Of a stretch of DNA of 64,000 nt, positions 36,347 through 44,813 are shown piece after piece. The stretch's first letter is position 1, and the number at the start of each line of letters is the position of its first letter. Below the pieces are notes generated by a model. It was not told the origin of the DNA. It did not search any database and saw nothing but the letters and a program-made list of their open reading frames with translations. The translations under genes were made by a program, and so were the position numbers. The stretch comes from Clostridium vitabionis (lineage in GTDB: Bacteria; Bacillota; Clostridia; Lachnospirales; Lachnospiraceae). The stretch is taken from assembly GCF_015351765.1 (NCBI RefSeq), contig NZ_JADKQA010000004.1, positions 62,001 to 126,000 of the forward strand. Reading direction: 5' to 3'.

Positions 36347-37970
36347 GGCTCTGCTCCTTTCTGCGGTGCGGCTCGTCCCGGCGCAAAATCTGGTCGATGT
36401 TCCGCTTGACGGTCTGCAACTCCTTGAACCGCTGTTTCTGTTCGTGATAGGTGTTATACAGGCCGTCTTTCTCGGAGATAAGCTGCTCGATCTCGGCCTG
36501 CAACGCTTTCCGGGCGGGCAGCTTGGTAATGCCATGCGCCTTGAAATACCGGGCTGCTGCGTCGGCTATGATAAAATCGCTCTCATGGGCCTGCCGGTAT
36601 GCGGCGCGGGCTTTCTCGGATTTCTGTGCCCGCAGCCCGTCGCGGGCGGCCTTGGTCTGGGCGTAGGCCAACACCTGCCGCTGCAACTTCTTTTTCCCTT
36701 GCAGCTTCGTTTCCAGTGCTTTCAGTTCGCCGCTGGTCTGGCGCATTTTCTGATAGGCGGTGTCAACGGCGGCTTCTAACTGCTCCGGGGAAGTAAAGCC
36801 GTATTGCTGGTAGACGGACAGCGTTTTGGCGGCCTGCTTCAGATTGTGTATCTTCGCCCAGCGTTCATAGCCCCGGCCTTTGCCCTCGGCCATTTTCTGC
36901 TCAATGTCCACAAGCCGCTGCACTCCGTCCTGTTTCGGGGCGGCTATCTCGGCTCTGGCAACCTGCAAGCGGTCTTTTATGGTGCGTGGGGGATCGGGGG
37001 ATCTGGCTGGCGCTTCGGCTGCTCTGGCGGCGTTTTGCTCTAAAACGGCAAAGACAGCGGCGCGGTCAAAATCGTCGCCCAGCTTCCGGGCGGTAATTGG
37101 CTTTGTCCTGTCCGGCGTGAGGTAGGAAAGCCGCCCCCGGCTCTCCTTGACGGTCACACCCTCCTGCAGCAACAGAGAGGAAAACTCGTCAAAGCTGGCG
37201 GCGGTGGCAAGGGCTTTCCGTAGGGTCTGCCGCAGCTTCTCCTTGTTCGTTTCAAACTTGGTCTGCCGGGGCGTGATACTATCGGCAATCATGGGGGCGT
37301 TCTGCTTGTCCAGCGCGGCCTGTCCCTTTTTCTGCGCCCAATACTCCCGGTCGGTGACGCGGTTCTTGCTGCCGTTCAAGAGGTCGATTTGATAAAGCCC
37401 CTCCCGGTGGCACATCTCCATGACTTCGGATTTGAAGTAGCGCAGGGCAGCGTCGGTACATCGGTGCTTGCAGCCGACTTTCGTATCGGCCGGCCTGTCC
37501 ATGTAGGGCAGGAACGGCACTTCCTCAATCCGCAGGCTGTTTATGACGATATGCACATGAATGTTGCCGCTGTGGTTATGCCCGTCCGGGTGGGTGCAGA
37601 CAAGGGCCTGGTGGCCGGGAAAATGCTCTTTACAGAATTGTTCCCCCAACGCCTGCGCCCGGTCTACGGTCAGGCCGTTGTCCGGCCCGTCCCGCGGGTC
37701 AAAGCTGATGATGTAGTGGTGGCTTTTCACATCTTCCCGCCGCTGGTTTTTCTGATAGCGGAGATTGGCCCGCATACACGCAACGGCAAAATCCTCCCCG
37801 TCGCAGTTCAGCGTGGACAGCCGGTAGTCCTCGCGGGGGATAAGCCTGCCGGTTTCATCAAGGACGGGCTTCATGGTAAACTCGTCATGCTCAAAGAGAA
37901 GATATTGCTCGGCGGCTCCGTAGTCGGCGTTTTTAGAGTTGATATGCTTGAGTGTTGCCAACCGCGTCAC
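36336..37970 (-). CDS. Relaxase, MobA/MobL type
   Basis: A 544-residue mobilization nuclease. The metal-binding HUH motif is HNHSGNIHVH at residues 131-140; the N-terminal part contains candidate Tyr residues. The C-terminal half is a long coiled coil. It nicks oriT and leads the strand during mobilization. Overlaps mobC by 38 bp and the Cys-rich gene by 11 bp. Confidence 0.9.
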   Translation of the reverse strand: MTRLATLKHINSKNADYGAAEQYLLFEHDEFTMKPVLDETGRLIPREDYRLSTLNCDGEDFAVACMRANLRYQKNQRREDVKSHHYIISFDPRDGPDNGLTVDRAQALGEQFCKEHFPGHQALVCTHPDGHNHSGNIHVHIVINSLRIEEVPFLPYMDRPADTKVGCKHRCTDAALRYFKSEVMEMCHREGLYQIDLLNGSKNRVTDREYWAQKKGQAALDKQNAPMIADSITPRQTKFETNKEKLRQTLRKALATAASFDEFSSLLLQEGVTVKESRGRLSYLTPDRTKPITARKLGDDFDRAAVFAVLEQNAARAAEAPARSPDPPRTIKDRLQVARAEIAAPKQDGVQRLVDIEQKMAEGKGRGYERWAKIHNLKQAAKTLSVYQQYGFTSPEQLEAAVDTAYQKMRQTSGELKALETKLQGKKKLQRQVLAYAQTKAARDGLRAQKSEKARAAYRQAHESDFIIADAAARYFKAHGITKLPARKALQAEIEQLISEKDGLYNTYHEQKQRFKELQTVKRNIDQILRRDEPHRRKEQSHER

Positions 37971-38331
37971 CTACTTTCTTGAGGACTTCATACTTGAGGA
38001 CGGCAAGGTCGGATATGGCGGCGCGTACCTCGCCGGAAAGGGTGTTGTAGGGTACGCCGTATTCGTTCAGATACCGGGCAATCTGATTGAGGTTGCCGCC
38101 GATCCTGCCGTACTCGGCTGTCAGCTTCCCGACAGCGGAAAGCAACTCGTCATTGACCGACGACACATGGACAACCGGGCGTATGGTCGCCCGCCGTATC
38201 GCCTGCCGGAGAAATTCGGACTGGCTGATACCATAGGGCGCAAGCCGCGCTGTGAAGTCGGCATACTCATCTTCGGACAGCCGGGTTTTCACAACGCGGC
38301 TGCGGTGGGGCGTGTTGTATTTCTTTCGCAT
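37933..38331 (-). CDS. mobC: Mobilization accessory protein MobC
   Basis: A 132-residue MobC protein: an N-terminal ribbon-helix-helix (RVVKTRLSEDEYADFTARLA), ISQSEFLRQAIRR and the conserved GGNLNQIARYLN motif. It assists the relaxase at oriT. AAAGGAGG stands 8 bp before the ATG at 38331. The 420 bp upstream is the most likely oriT region. Confidence 0.88.
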   Translation of the reverse strand: MRKKYNTPHRSRVVKTRLSEDEYADFTARLAPYGISQSEFLRQAIRRATIRPVVHVSSVNDELLSAVGKLTAEYGRIGGNLNQIARYLNEYGVPYNTLSGEVRAAISDLAVLKYEVLKKVGDAVGNTQAYQL

Positions 38332-38754
38332 GGTGTGACCTCCTTTCTCGCCCGTAAGGGCGCATGAGCAGGGTTTGGGGAAGGCACTCCCCAACAAGTT
38401 TCCCGCGAGGGGCAAAACTGCAGAATTGCGGATTTTGGCACCGTGGTAGAAACTTGCTCTCCGTGACTGCAAACTTTCTCTCACTTCCGTCCGCCACTTT
38501 TTTGGAAAACTGCAACCACAAAAGTTTGTTTCTCTTTTTCTGCTACTACTAATCCTGTAAAGGGCATTCCTGCCCGCTTTCGCTAAAATGACACCGGACG
38601 CAGTGGTTTCTACCCGGTGTTGGAGAAATCCTTTCTCTTTGCCCTCTACTACGGGTAAATGCTCCAAATGCCAAACACCAGGGCAGAAAAATTCCCTCCT
38701 CGCTTACTACTACAACCGGCAGGGGGCAAAATGGCCGGGAGCGGAGCCGGACAA
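38332..38754. other. Non-coding region upstream of mobC, candidate oriT
   Basis: About 420 bp without a supported gene, lying directly upstream of mobC and the relaxase. It contains the hairpins CGCCC-GTAA-GGGCG, TTGGGGA-AGGCAC-TCCCCAA and ACACCGG...CCGGTGT. Such inverted repeats beside mob genes are typical of an origin of transfer, but no nic consensus could be fixed. Confidence 0.5.
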
Positions 38755-38793
38755 CAAAAAAAGCAGTAAATCTTTTTCAAGACTTACTGCTTT
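38755..38793 (-). terminator. Terminator downstream of the sigma/HTH gene pair
   Basis: Minus strand: AGCAGTAA pairs with TTACTGCT and is followed by TTTTTTTG. It sits 35 bp after the HTH gene and insulates the candidate oriT. Confidence 0.8.
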
Positions 38794-38828
38794 CGCTGGC
38801 CGCGTCGGTGGCGGCTGGTATTCAGTTT

Positions 38829-39041
38829 TTATGACTTGTCCGGTGGTTCGTCAAGCCGGAACTTGAATTGACAGTCAATTAACCGCTGCTTTACATAGTC
38901 CTCCACCTCGGCGTTGACCTGCCCGTTCACTTTTGAGAAATAGCGGATATATCCGGCGTAGTGGAGCAGGACAGCGTTCACGGCTTCTGGGTCGCCCTCA
39001 CGGGCTTTGAGGATTGTTTCATAGGGGAGAAGTCTACTCAT
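38829..39041 (-). CDS. Helix-turn-helix conjugative-transposon protein
   Basis: A 70-residue protein matching the short HTH domain found next to sigma factors in conjugative transposons (LPYETILKAREGDPEAVNAV, LHYAGYIRYFSKVNG, VKQRLIDCQFKF). It overlaps the sigma-factor gene by 8 bp. It resembles the N-terminal portion of an ECF-like sigma factor and probably works with its partner in regulating the element. Confidence 0.8.
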   Translation of the reverse strand: MSRLLPYETILKAREGDPEAVNAVLLHYAGYIRYFSKVNGQVNAEVEDYVKQRLIDCQFKFRLDEPPDKS

Positions 39042-39456
39042 ACCGGCTCACCCCCATTTCTTCGCGTAGCCGCTGCAAGGCAAGCTGGATATGCCGCCCC
39101 GCTGTGCTGCGTGACCGGCCAATACACGCGCCGATCACGCGCTGCGGCTGGCGCAGAAAGTAATAGCGCAGGATTTCTTCCCGCGTCTGCTCCGGCAAAA
39201 CAGAGATCGCGTCGGCAAGGGCGGCGTTGCAGAGCAGGACGGTCTGACCGCAGACGGTAAATGGGTATTCCTCGTCCGGCTCCGACGCGGCAAACTGGAC
39301 AAACTTCTCGTTCATCAGATAGTCAAGGGAAACTTGCCGTTCCCATTGCCGTTTAAGCTTCAAAATCTTGTCCAAGGCGGCACAGCGGATAACAGTCTTG
39401 CAAAAGGCGTTGTACCTGCGCTGGATATATTCTTGATAGGCTATCTGGTCGGTCAT
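39034..39456 (-). CDS. Sigma-70-like transcription factor of the mobile element
   Basis: A 140-residue protein whose C-terminal half is a region-4-type HTH: ISVLPEQTREEILRYYFL then RVIGACIGRSRSTAGRHIQ. Small sigma factors of this type control excision and transfer genes in Tn916-like and Tn4451-like elements. Start at 39456 behind AAAGGGGA. Confidence 0.8.
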   Translation of the reverse strand: MTDQIAYQEYIQRRYNAFCKTVIRCAALDKILKLKRQWERQVSLDYLMNEKFVQFAASEPDEEYPFTVCGQTVLLCNAALADAISVLPEQTREEILRYYFLRQPQRVIGACIGRSRSTAGRHIQLALQRLREEMGVSRYE

Positions 39457-39627
39457 GGAAATTCCCCTTTCTGAATAATAGTGCGGGGCGGTGGCACTTC
39501 TTGCTGTCGCCCCTTGATTGCCTACCAGCAAAGGCGGGCGGGGCTGTCAACGGCTGCGCATATGCGCCGTTCATCTTGACCGTTGACTGGCTCGGCTGGG
39601 TTTGCTATTTACCCGACAAACTTGAAT

Positions 39628-40395
39628 TTATTTTAAGCTATCACGTTTTACCTTCTTAAGCCTTACTATCATTACCATAGGAATTTCTTTGTTGGTTTTA
39701 AAACATTCTTCATAAAATCCATCAATGACAAATCCAGCTCTAAAACAAAGGTTAAAAATATCTTGTATGGAACGATGATAATAAATCTGCTCTTTCGGTT
39801 GCCCTTCAATCGCTATATCATAGTAACTGTGCGGTGTCATATATTTTTCAGTCAACGTGACAAAACAAGGGTGTTGCGTTGCAAAGACAAAAATTCCGCT
39901 TTCCTGCAACAGTTCATAAACAGCCATAAGAAGTGGTTCAATATCCGTAATATCCATAATTGCCATATTAGAAACTGCTTTCGTAAAGGCTCGATTTCTT
40001 TTTAATTCTAATATACTTTTTCTATCGGTCGCATCCGCCACACAAAATTCAATTTGTTTTGCATATTGTGATTGCCGTCTTTTAGCCAATTCTATCATTT
40101 TTTTGCTGTAATCAAAAGCGACAACCGAAGCGCCTCTTTGTGCAAGATACGAAGAATAATTTCCATTGCCACACGCAATATCCAAAATGTAATCCGCAGG
40201 ATTAGGAGATAGAAGTTCCGTTACTTTGGGACGCACTACCTCTCTGTGAAATTCATTAGATTCGTCACCCATTGCATTATCCCAAAATTGTGCGTTCTCC
40301 TCCCAGATTTTTTTACTTTCCTCTGTTCCCATGTTCTCTCCCACTCCCCAAATTTGCTTTTTTGCTTCCATTAAATCTTCCTTACTATATTCCAT
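39628..40395 (-). CDS. Class I SAM-dependent methyltransferase
   Basis: A 255-residue protein. Rossmann motif I is ILDIACGNGNYSSYLAQRG, followed by VAFDYSKKMIELAKRR and FCVADATD, with an HPCFV region near the end as in small-molecule methyltransferases. Two starts are possible: 40395, with excellent GGAGGGTAACA spacing, and 40332, where family homology seems to begin. Starting at 40395 adds MEYSKEDLMEAKKQI, which looks like the N-terminus of the element's 66-residue protein, so the gene may be a 5' chimera. It lies 50 bp downstream of tet(W). Substrate unknown. Confidence 0.8.
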   Translation of the reverse strand: MEYSKEDLMEAKKQIWGVGENMGTEESKKIWEENAQFWDNAMGDESNEFHREVVRPKVTELLSPNPADYILDIACGNGNYSSYLAQRGASVVAFDYSKKMIELAKRRQSQYAKQIEFCVADATDRKSILELKRNRAFTKAVSNMAIMDITDIEPLLMAVYELLQESGIFVFATQHPCFVTLTEKYMTPHSYYDIAIEGQPKEQIYYHRSIQDIFNLCFRAGFVIDGFYEECFKTNKEIPMVMIVRLKKVKRDSLK

Positions 40396-40445
40396 TGTTA
40401 CCCTCCATAACTTCTGATTGTTGCCGTCTTGACGATTATGTATCT

Positions 40446-42365
40446 TTACATTACCTTCTGAAACATATGGCGCACCTTGTCCAGGCGGCTGTTTGGACGG
40501 CGGGGCTGGATGACCGGCTGACCGACAGCGGCCTGATATCCTTTCAGCTCTGTAAGGCATACGCTCCGCCCGTTGGTGTAAAAGGCCAGATCAGTACGGT
40601 ATGCCTGTATACAGCGGGCGGGAATCTCGCCAGTAAAGACAACTTCATCCTTTTTTACCTGGGCCGTTTCGATGGTGGCACAGTATTTCGGTGCATCATG
40701 ATAAGCCCTGGAAAGGTATTCCTGGGGCGCATAGAGGATGAAGGAGAGATAAGGTTCCAGCAGCTGCGTCCCCGATTCCTTCAATGCCTGTTCCAATACA
40801 ATCGGGGCCAATGAGCGGAAGTCCGCCGGCGTGCTGACCGGACTGTAATAAAGCCCGTATTCAAAGCAAATCTTACAGTCCGTTACGTTCCAGCCGAACA
40901 AGCCCTGCTCCAGCCCGTAACGGATACCATCCCTGACAGCGTTTTGAAAACTCTGGTTCAAGTATCCCAGCGAAACCCGGCTCTCGTATTGTACACCGGA
41001 GCCAAGCGAGAGTGGTGTAACAGACAGTCCTATGGATGCCCAAAACGGGTTGGGCGGCACCTCGATATGGATGGTGTGGCTGGCTGCTTTGAGCGGCCGC
41101 TCCATATAAATGACGGAGGGTTCCTTTACCACTGTTTCAAGCTTGTATTTTTCCGACAGCAAAGCGGAAACAACCTCCAACTGCACCCGGCCCAAAAAAG
41201 AAAGAATGATCTCATGGGTGATGGAATCCACTTCGCAACGCAAAAGCGGGTCAGTATCCGCAAGTTGCGTAAGAGCGTCCAGCAGCCGTTCTCTTTGCGC
41301 TGCCGTTTTCGGCGCAATCGTCGTCCGCAGCATGGGGAGGGGGTCCTCGCGCCACCTTTTACGAGGGAGCCGGGTTTGGTCCCCTAATACATCGTTTAAC
41401 CTCACGCTGTCGCTGGGAAGGATAACAATTTCACCCTGATAAGCGGTGTCTGTCCGAACAATTTCCCCTTTGGATGGAATACGCATCTCTGTGATTTTCA
41501 GCTTTTCTCTCCCGGCCAGGGCCACCGTATCCCGCAGGCGCAGCGTTCCGCTGTATAACCGTAGATAGACACGCCGCTGGCCGCAATCGGTGTACTCAAC
41601 CTTGAAAACGCTGCCGCATAGGGCGGCGCCCCCCTGTTCCCCAATCGGTTGGAACAGCCCTGTCACCGCATCCATCAACGGTTGAATGCCAAGGCCATTT
41701 TTGGCGCTGCCATGATAGACTGGGAACAGGGAGGCGTCTTGAACCCGCTGCTGTTCCTCCCGCGCAAGTTTTTCCCGGCTGATTGGTTCTCCTGCGATAT
41801 ACTTTTCCAATAATTCATCGTTATTTTCGATGACCGCATCCCATGCTTCTATGTCGGTATTTTCCTCCAGGACTATTTCCGGGGACAGCGACACCGTCTG
41901 CTTGATGATAATATCGGCGGAGAGCTTATCCCGAACAGACTGAACCACGCTCTGCAAATCAACGCCAGCCTGGTCGATCTTGTTGATAAAGATAACGGTG
42001 GGAATGTTCATTTTCCGCAGGGCATGGAACAGAATACGGGTCTGGGCCTGCACGCCATCTTTAGCGGAGATCACCAAGATGGCCCCATCTAAAACAGCCA
42101 AAGAGCGGTACACCTCCGCCAAAAAATCCATGTGGCCGGGCGTATCCACAATGTTAACTTTACATCTGTGCCACTGGAAGGAAGTGACTGCCGCTTGAAT
42201 GGTAATCCCACGCTGCCGCTCCAAAAACATGGTGTCCGTCCTCGTTGTCCCTTTTTCGACGCTCCCCGGTTCTGAAATGGCTCCGCTGGCATATAGCAGG
42301 CTCTCCGTCAAGGTCGTCTTTCCAGCGTCTACATGGGCAAGAATTCCAATATTGATTATTTTCAT
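40446..42365 (-). CDS. tet(W): Tetracycline resistance ribosomal protection protein Tet(W)
   Basis: A 639-residue EF-G-like GTPase with G1 [14 protein letters not shown]3 VDTPGHMDF and G4 FINKIDQAG. The sequence beginning [20 protein letters not shown], together with [20 protein letters not shown] and [17 protein letters not shown], is that of Tet(W) rather than Tet(O), Tet(M) or Tet(32) as I remember them. It releases tetracycline from the ribosome. Full length with no lesion. The upstream leader carries a promoter, short leader peptides and an attenuator hairpin. Confidence 0.95.
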   Translation of the reverse strand: MKIINIGILAHVDAGKTTLTESLLYASGAISEPGSVEKGTTRTDTMFLERQRGITIQAAVTSFQWHRCKVNIVDTPGHMDFLAEVYRSLAVLDGAILVISAKDGVQAQTRILFHALRKMNIPTVIFINKIDQAGVDLQSVVQSVRDKLSADIIIKQTVSLSPEIVLEENTDIEAWDAVIENNDELLEKYIAGEPISREKLAREEQQRVQDASLFPVYHGSAKNGLGIQPLMDAVTGLFQPIGEQGGAALCGSVFKVEYTDCGQRRVYLRLYSGTLRLRDTVALAGREKLKITEMRIPSKGEIVRTDTAYQGEIVILPSDSVRLNDVLGDQTRLPRKRWREDPLPMLRTTIAPKTAAQRERLLDALTQLADTDPLLRCEVDSITHEIILSFLGRVQLEVVSALLSEKYKLETVVKEPSVIYMERPLKAASHTIHIEVPPNPFWASIGLSVTPLSLGSGVQYESRVSLGYLNQSFQNAVRDGIRYGLEQGLFGWNVTDCKICFEYGLYYSPVSTPADFRSLAPIVLEQALKESGTQLLEPYLSFILYAPQEYLSRAYHDAPKYCATIETAQVKKDEVVFTGEIPARCIQAYRTDLAFYTNGRSVCLTELKGYQAAVGQPVIQPRRPNSRLDKVRHMFQKVM

Positions 42366-42400
42366 GTGATTGTCCTCCCTTTACAGCCCCAAAGGGCATA

Positions 42401-42436
42401 AAAACCCCCAGCAGTAAAATACTTTTACCACTGGGG
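42401..42436 (-). terminator. Attenuator hairpin in the tet(W) leader
   Basis: Minus strand: CCCCAGTGGTAAAA pairs with TTTTACTGCTGGGG, followed by GTTTTTA, 36 bp before the tet(W) start. This is the transcription-attenuation layout known for ribosomal-protection tet genes. Confidence 0.8.
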
Positions 42437-42606
42437 ATTATAAGTTGCGGACATACACATATACAGCATACACCTGTTTGTGATTGCTGTTTTTGGGGAT
42501 ATGTCAAAATTGATAAGGCAAAAGTATTTTTAAATTGGGTACAAAAAACTAAGCCCCTACAAAAGGAGCTATCATAATCCTTTGTTCCCACTATTTGATT
42601 ATAGTT

Positions 42607-42630
42607 TTATTTAAGAATACCTTGCCGCAT
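42607..42630 (-). CDS. tet(W) leader peptide
   Basis: A seven-codon frame MRQGILK with AAAGGAG eight bases upstream, 29 bp after the -10 box. A second short frame, MIAPFVGA (42549-42575), follows with a weaker site. Ribosome stalling on such leaders is expected to disrupt the downstream attenuator. Confidence 0.6.
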   Translation of the reverse strand: MRQGILK

Positions 42631-42658
42631 ATTTTTTACTCCTTTTCTGGATTAAATC

Positions 42659-42687
42659 ATTGTATCACATCAGTTTTAGGAAAGCAA
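42659..42687 (-). promoter_or_regulatory. tet(W) promoter
   Basis: Minus strand: TTGCTT (42687-42682), 17-base spacer, TACAAT (42664-42659), 294 bp before the tet(W) start. The long leader is consistent with attenuation control. Confidence 0.75.
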
Positions 42688-42726
42688 GTACCTAAAAGAA
42701 ATTTTTCTTCCCCTTATATGTAACAA

Positions 42727-42840
42727 TCATACCGGCTTCCTAGCGTTCAGAATGTTTTCTGCTGTCTGCTGTGGTGTTTGGTTGGAATTGTCCAACCAAA
42801 AGCCGATCCGTGGTGTTGTCTGCATTTTACTAAATACAAA
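42727..42840 (-). pseudogene. C-terminal remnant of an unidentified gene
   Basis: The minus-strand frame ends TTPRIGFWLDNSNQTPQQTA and a short tail. It reads like the end of a P-loop kinase or phosphotransferase (D-N/T-S-x-x-T-P-x-x-A pattern). The rest of the gene is absent; it sits upstream of the tet(W) promoter at the right end of the element. Confidence 0.35.
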
Positions 42841-43025
42841 TTCAATGTATACAGAAAGATATAAGGAGTGGGAGGGATTCCGCCGTAGTTGGCATTGTAG
42901 GAAAATCCAAAAGTTTAGATTTTCCCACAATGCTTATCTTTTGGTCTTTGGTTCGGAATAGTGTAGTGCTGGCGGTCTATCTCTTGTTTTCGGTTGCTTG
43001 CTTCCTTACCGTACATGAGCATTGT

Positions 43026-44084
43026 CGTAAGGTCTATAATCTTATGCTTTCCGATAAAATTGACGGCTACAAAGCTACAGGCAAATTTCCTACTGTTACG
43101 CCTGCCAAATATAAGAACGATTATCCTTATCTTAGAGAAGTAGACAGCCTTGCTCTTGCCAATAAGCAGATGGACTTACAGGAGGCTTTTCGTAATACAT
43201 TTAGTAAATCTCGTAAGAAGAAAAACGGTTTTCCTAAATTCAAGTCTGCCAAACATAGTCGTAAGTCCTATACTACGAACAATCAACATGGGACAGTTGC
43301 CATTATAGACAACAAATATATCAAGCTTCCTAAGATTGGAAAGGTAAAAGCTGTTATCCATCGTGTGCCTGACGATAGTTGGACAATTAAATTGGCTACC
43401 ATATCACAGGAATCTGATGGCAAATATTATATCTCCGTACTCTTTGAGTTTGAGAATATCGTAAATCCTTATGTAGCCGATAAAACTAATGCCATCGGGT
43501 TAGATTATGCTTCCGACGGCTTATACGTAGATAGTAATGGCAATACAGGTACTAATCATAAGTATTATCGTGAAAGCCATGACAAACTTGCCAAGGCACA
43601 ACGTAGGCTGTCACGCATGCAAGGCTCTAAGAAACACGAGGTTAAGTCCAATAATTATATAAAGCAACTTCGTAAAGTGAATAAGATACATAGGCATATC
43701 GCTAACCAGCGTCTGGATAACCTGCATAAAATATCTACGAAGATAGCCAATTCGTATGATGTTGTTTGCGTGGAATCCTTAAATATGAGGTCTATGGCAA
43801 ATCATGGCTTCGGTAATGGCAAAGCTACTCTTGATAACGGTTACGGTATGTTCCTGTCTATGCTTGAATACAAGCTATCTGATAGGAATAAGTATCTTAT
43901 CAAGGTAGATAAGTGGTTCCCGTCATCACAGATATGTCATTGTTGCGGAACAATACATCCAGAAATGAAGGATTTAGACATTCGTAAAATGGTATGCGAT
44001 TGTGGTCTTACGATGAATCGTGACCAGAATGCCGCTATCAATATCTTACGTGAGGGATTACGACTACTGACTGAAGTAGCCTAA
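43026..44084 (+). pseudogene. tnpB: tnpB 3' portion (RNA-guided nuclease, 5' end displaced)
   Basis: Encodes the remaining 352 residues of TnpB from RKVYNLMLSDKI onward. All RuvC catalytic positions are present: Asp in AIGLDYASDG, Glu in VCVESLNMRS and Asp in NRDQNAAINIL. The zinc finger (CHCCGTIHPE...CDCG) is also intact. The open frame runs back to 42930 through element DNA, giving a foreign N-terminus. Joined to the first 26 residues at 31769-31846 it makes a TnpB of about 378 residues, the normal length. Without excision the N-terminal wedge strand is missing, so it is probably inactive. Confidence 0.88.
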
Positions 44085-44228
44085 AACTAAATATTACAGT
44101 AGGGATGGAATAGCCCAAACTCATACGCCTGTGGACACTGTGTAAGACGAGCCGTTACGTATCATCGTAGCCAGCGCAGTAGTGGTTGAAGCAGGAAGCT
44201 CCGACTTCTATAAGTCGGAGTAGTTCAC
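44060..44228 (+). ncRNA. Candidate omega RNA overlapping the tnpB 3' end and IS right end
   Basis: In IS605-type elements the guide RNA of TnpB comes from the 3' end of tnpB through the right-end hairpin, and the bases beyond the end act as guide. Here the 144 bp after the stop are free of genes and end in the CTCCGACTT/AAGTCGGAG hairpin at 44199-44220. The 5' boundary is a guess. Confidence 0.4.
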
Positions 44229-44229
44229 T

Positions 44230-44343
44230 ATCTGGAAAGATGAAAGCTTGAAAGATCCCGTTATCGGAGAGCAGTTTGATCCCGACCGTACTATTGTCAC
44301 TTTATCGCTTGAAAAAAAAGCAAGCGATAAAAACAAGCGATAA
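44230..44343 (+). pseudogene. C-terminal fragment of an AlbA_2/ATP-binding regulator-like gene
   Basis: Right after the IS end, 37 codons read IWKDESLKDPVIGEQFDPDR and then TIVTLSLEKKASDKNKR to a stop. This resembles the tail of AlbA_2-domain ATP-binding transcriptional regulators of clostridia. The upstream part is missing, and the left flank of the IS does not encode it, so the locus has been rearranged. Confidence 0.45.
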
Positions 44344-44807
44344 TATATCGCCAAGGGCAAAAAGGACAGCCGAAAACCAAAAGAAAATTCTGATTTACGA
44401 TTATTTGAAACGGGACAAGAAAAAAAGAGCCGTCTGATTAAAGCATCTGTAAACAGACACCGATCAGAAGACCCTTTTAGCATCGAAATCGATACACCTT
44501 GTCAAATTAGCATCTGCATGCAGACACCTTTTTGACACAGCGTATTACATTCGATGAACAACCTAAATCTAATTCATTTGGCAAGATTAGTCAAATCCGC
44601 TGTTCCGCGTTGTGCAAAAACTGAAAAGATGAGCCGCAGCGCTCCCGGTGAGGGTTCCCCCCGCCGGGGGCTTTTGTTATGCCTTTCCCCGCCATCGCCC
44701 ATGGAGCTTCCCCGGAAAGCGCCGGAAATGGTGATAGACAGAGAAAAAATCAGCGGTGGGAAAAGACAGCGATCAGGAAGACACCAAAAGACGCAAAGCG
44801 GAAGACA
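44344..44807. other. Gene-free mosaic segment between two insertion sequences
   Basis: About 460 bp with no supported gene. It contains short AT-rich patches and one GC hairpin near 44660-44680 (CCCCCCGCCGGGGG followed by CTTTTG) that could be a terminator left from a lost gene. It looks like scar DNA from successive insertions and deletions. Confidence 0.5.
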
Positions 44808-44813
44808 TAATTA

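Larger units (their letters stand above)
31847..43025. mobile_element. tet(W)-carrying integrative mobilizable element, serine-recombinase type
   Basis: An 11.2-kb unit with a Tn4451/Tn5397-like recombinase at the left end and tet(W) near the right end. The cargo order is recombinase, 66-residue protein, TnpW, DnaC-like ATPase, replication initiator, Cys-rich VLP protein, MobA/L, MobC, HTH protein, sigma factor, methyltransferase, tet(W). No type IV secretion genes are present, so it would need a helper for transfer. Junctions: GGCTGT|TTGC on the left and CATTGT|CGTAAG on the right, sharing TGT. This fits integration by a large serine recombinase with a 2-bp core and no target duplication. 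Confidence 0.8.
31231..44228 (+). mobile_element. IS200/IS605-family insertion sequence, interrupted by an IME
   Basis: The left end has the subterminal hairpin CCACC-TCTACA-GGTGG (31250-31272) and a second pairing CGCCGTG/CACGGCG. The right end has CTCCGACTT-CTAT-AAGTCGGAG (44199-44220) followed by TAGTTCAC. Between them are tnpA, the 5' end of tnpB, an 11.2-kb integrated element and the rest of tnpB. Subtracting the insertion leaves about 1.82 kb, the normal size of a two-gene IS605-type element. Exact ends are estimates to within a few bases. Confidence 0.75.

Noticed and set aside
40446-42365. tet(O), tet(M) or tet(32) rather than tet(W)
   Set aside because: Diagnostic stretches ([30 protein letters not shown]) differ from what I recall of Tet(O) and fit Tet(W); a database comparison would settle mosaic forms.
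31847-43025. Tn916-family conjugative transposon
   Set aside because: No tyrosine integrase/excisionase and no type IV secretion genes; the recombinase, TnpW and MobA/L point to a Tn4451/Tn5397-like mobilizable element instead.
42930-43025. A new gene starting at 42930 fused to TnpB
   Set aside because: The first 31 codons are element DNA with no ribosome site; the frame is open by chance at the insertion junction.
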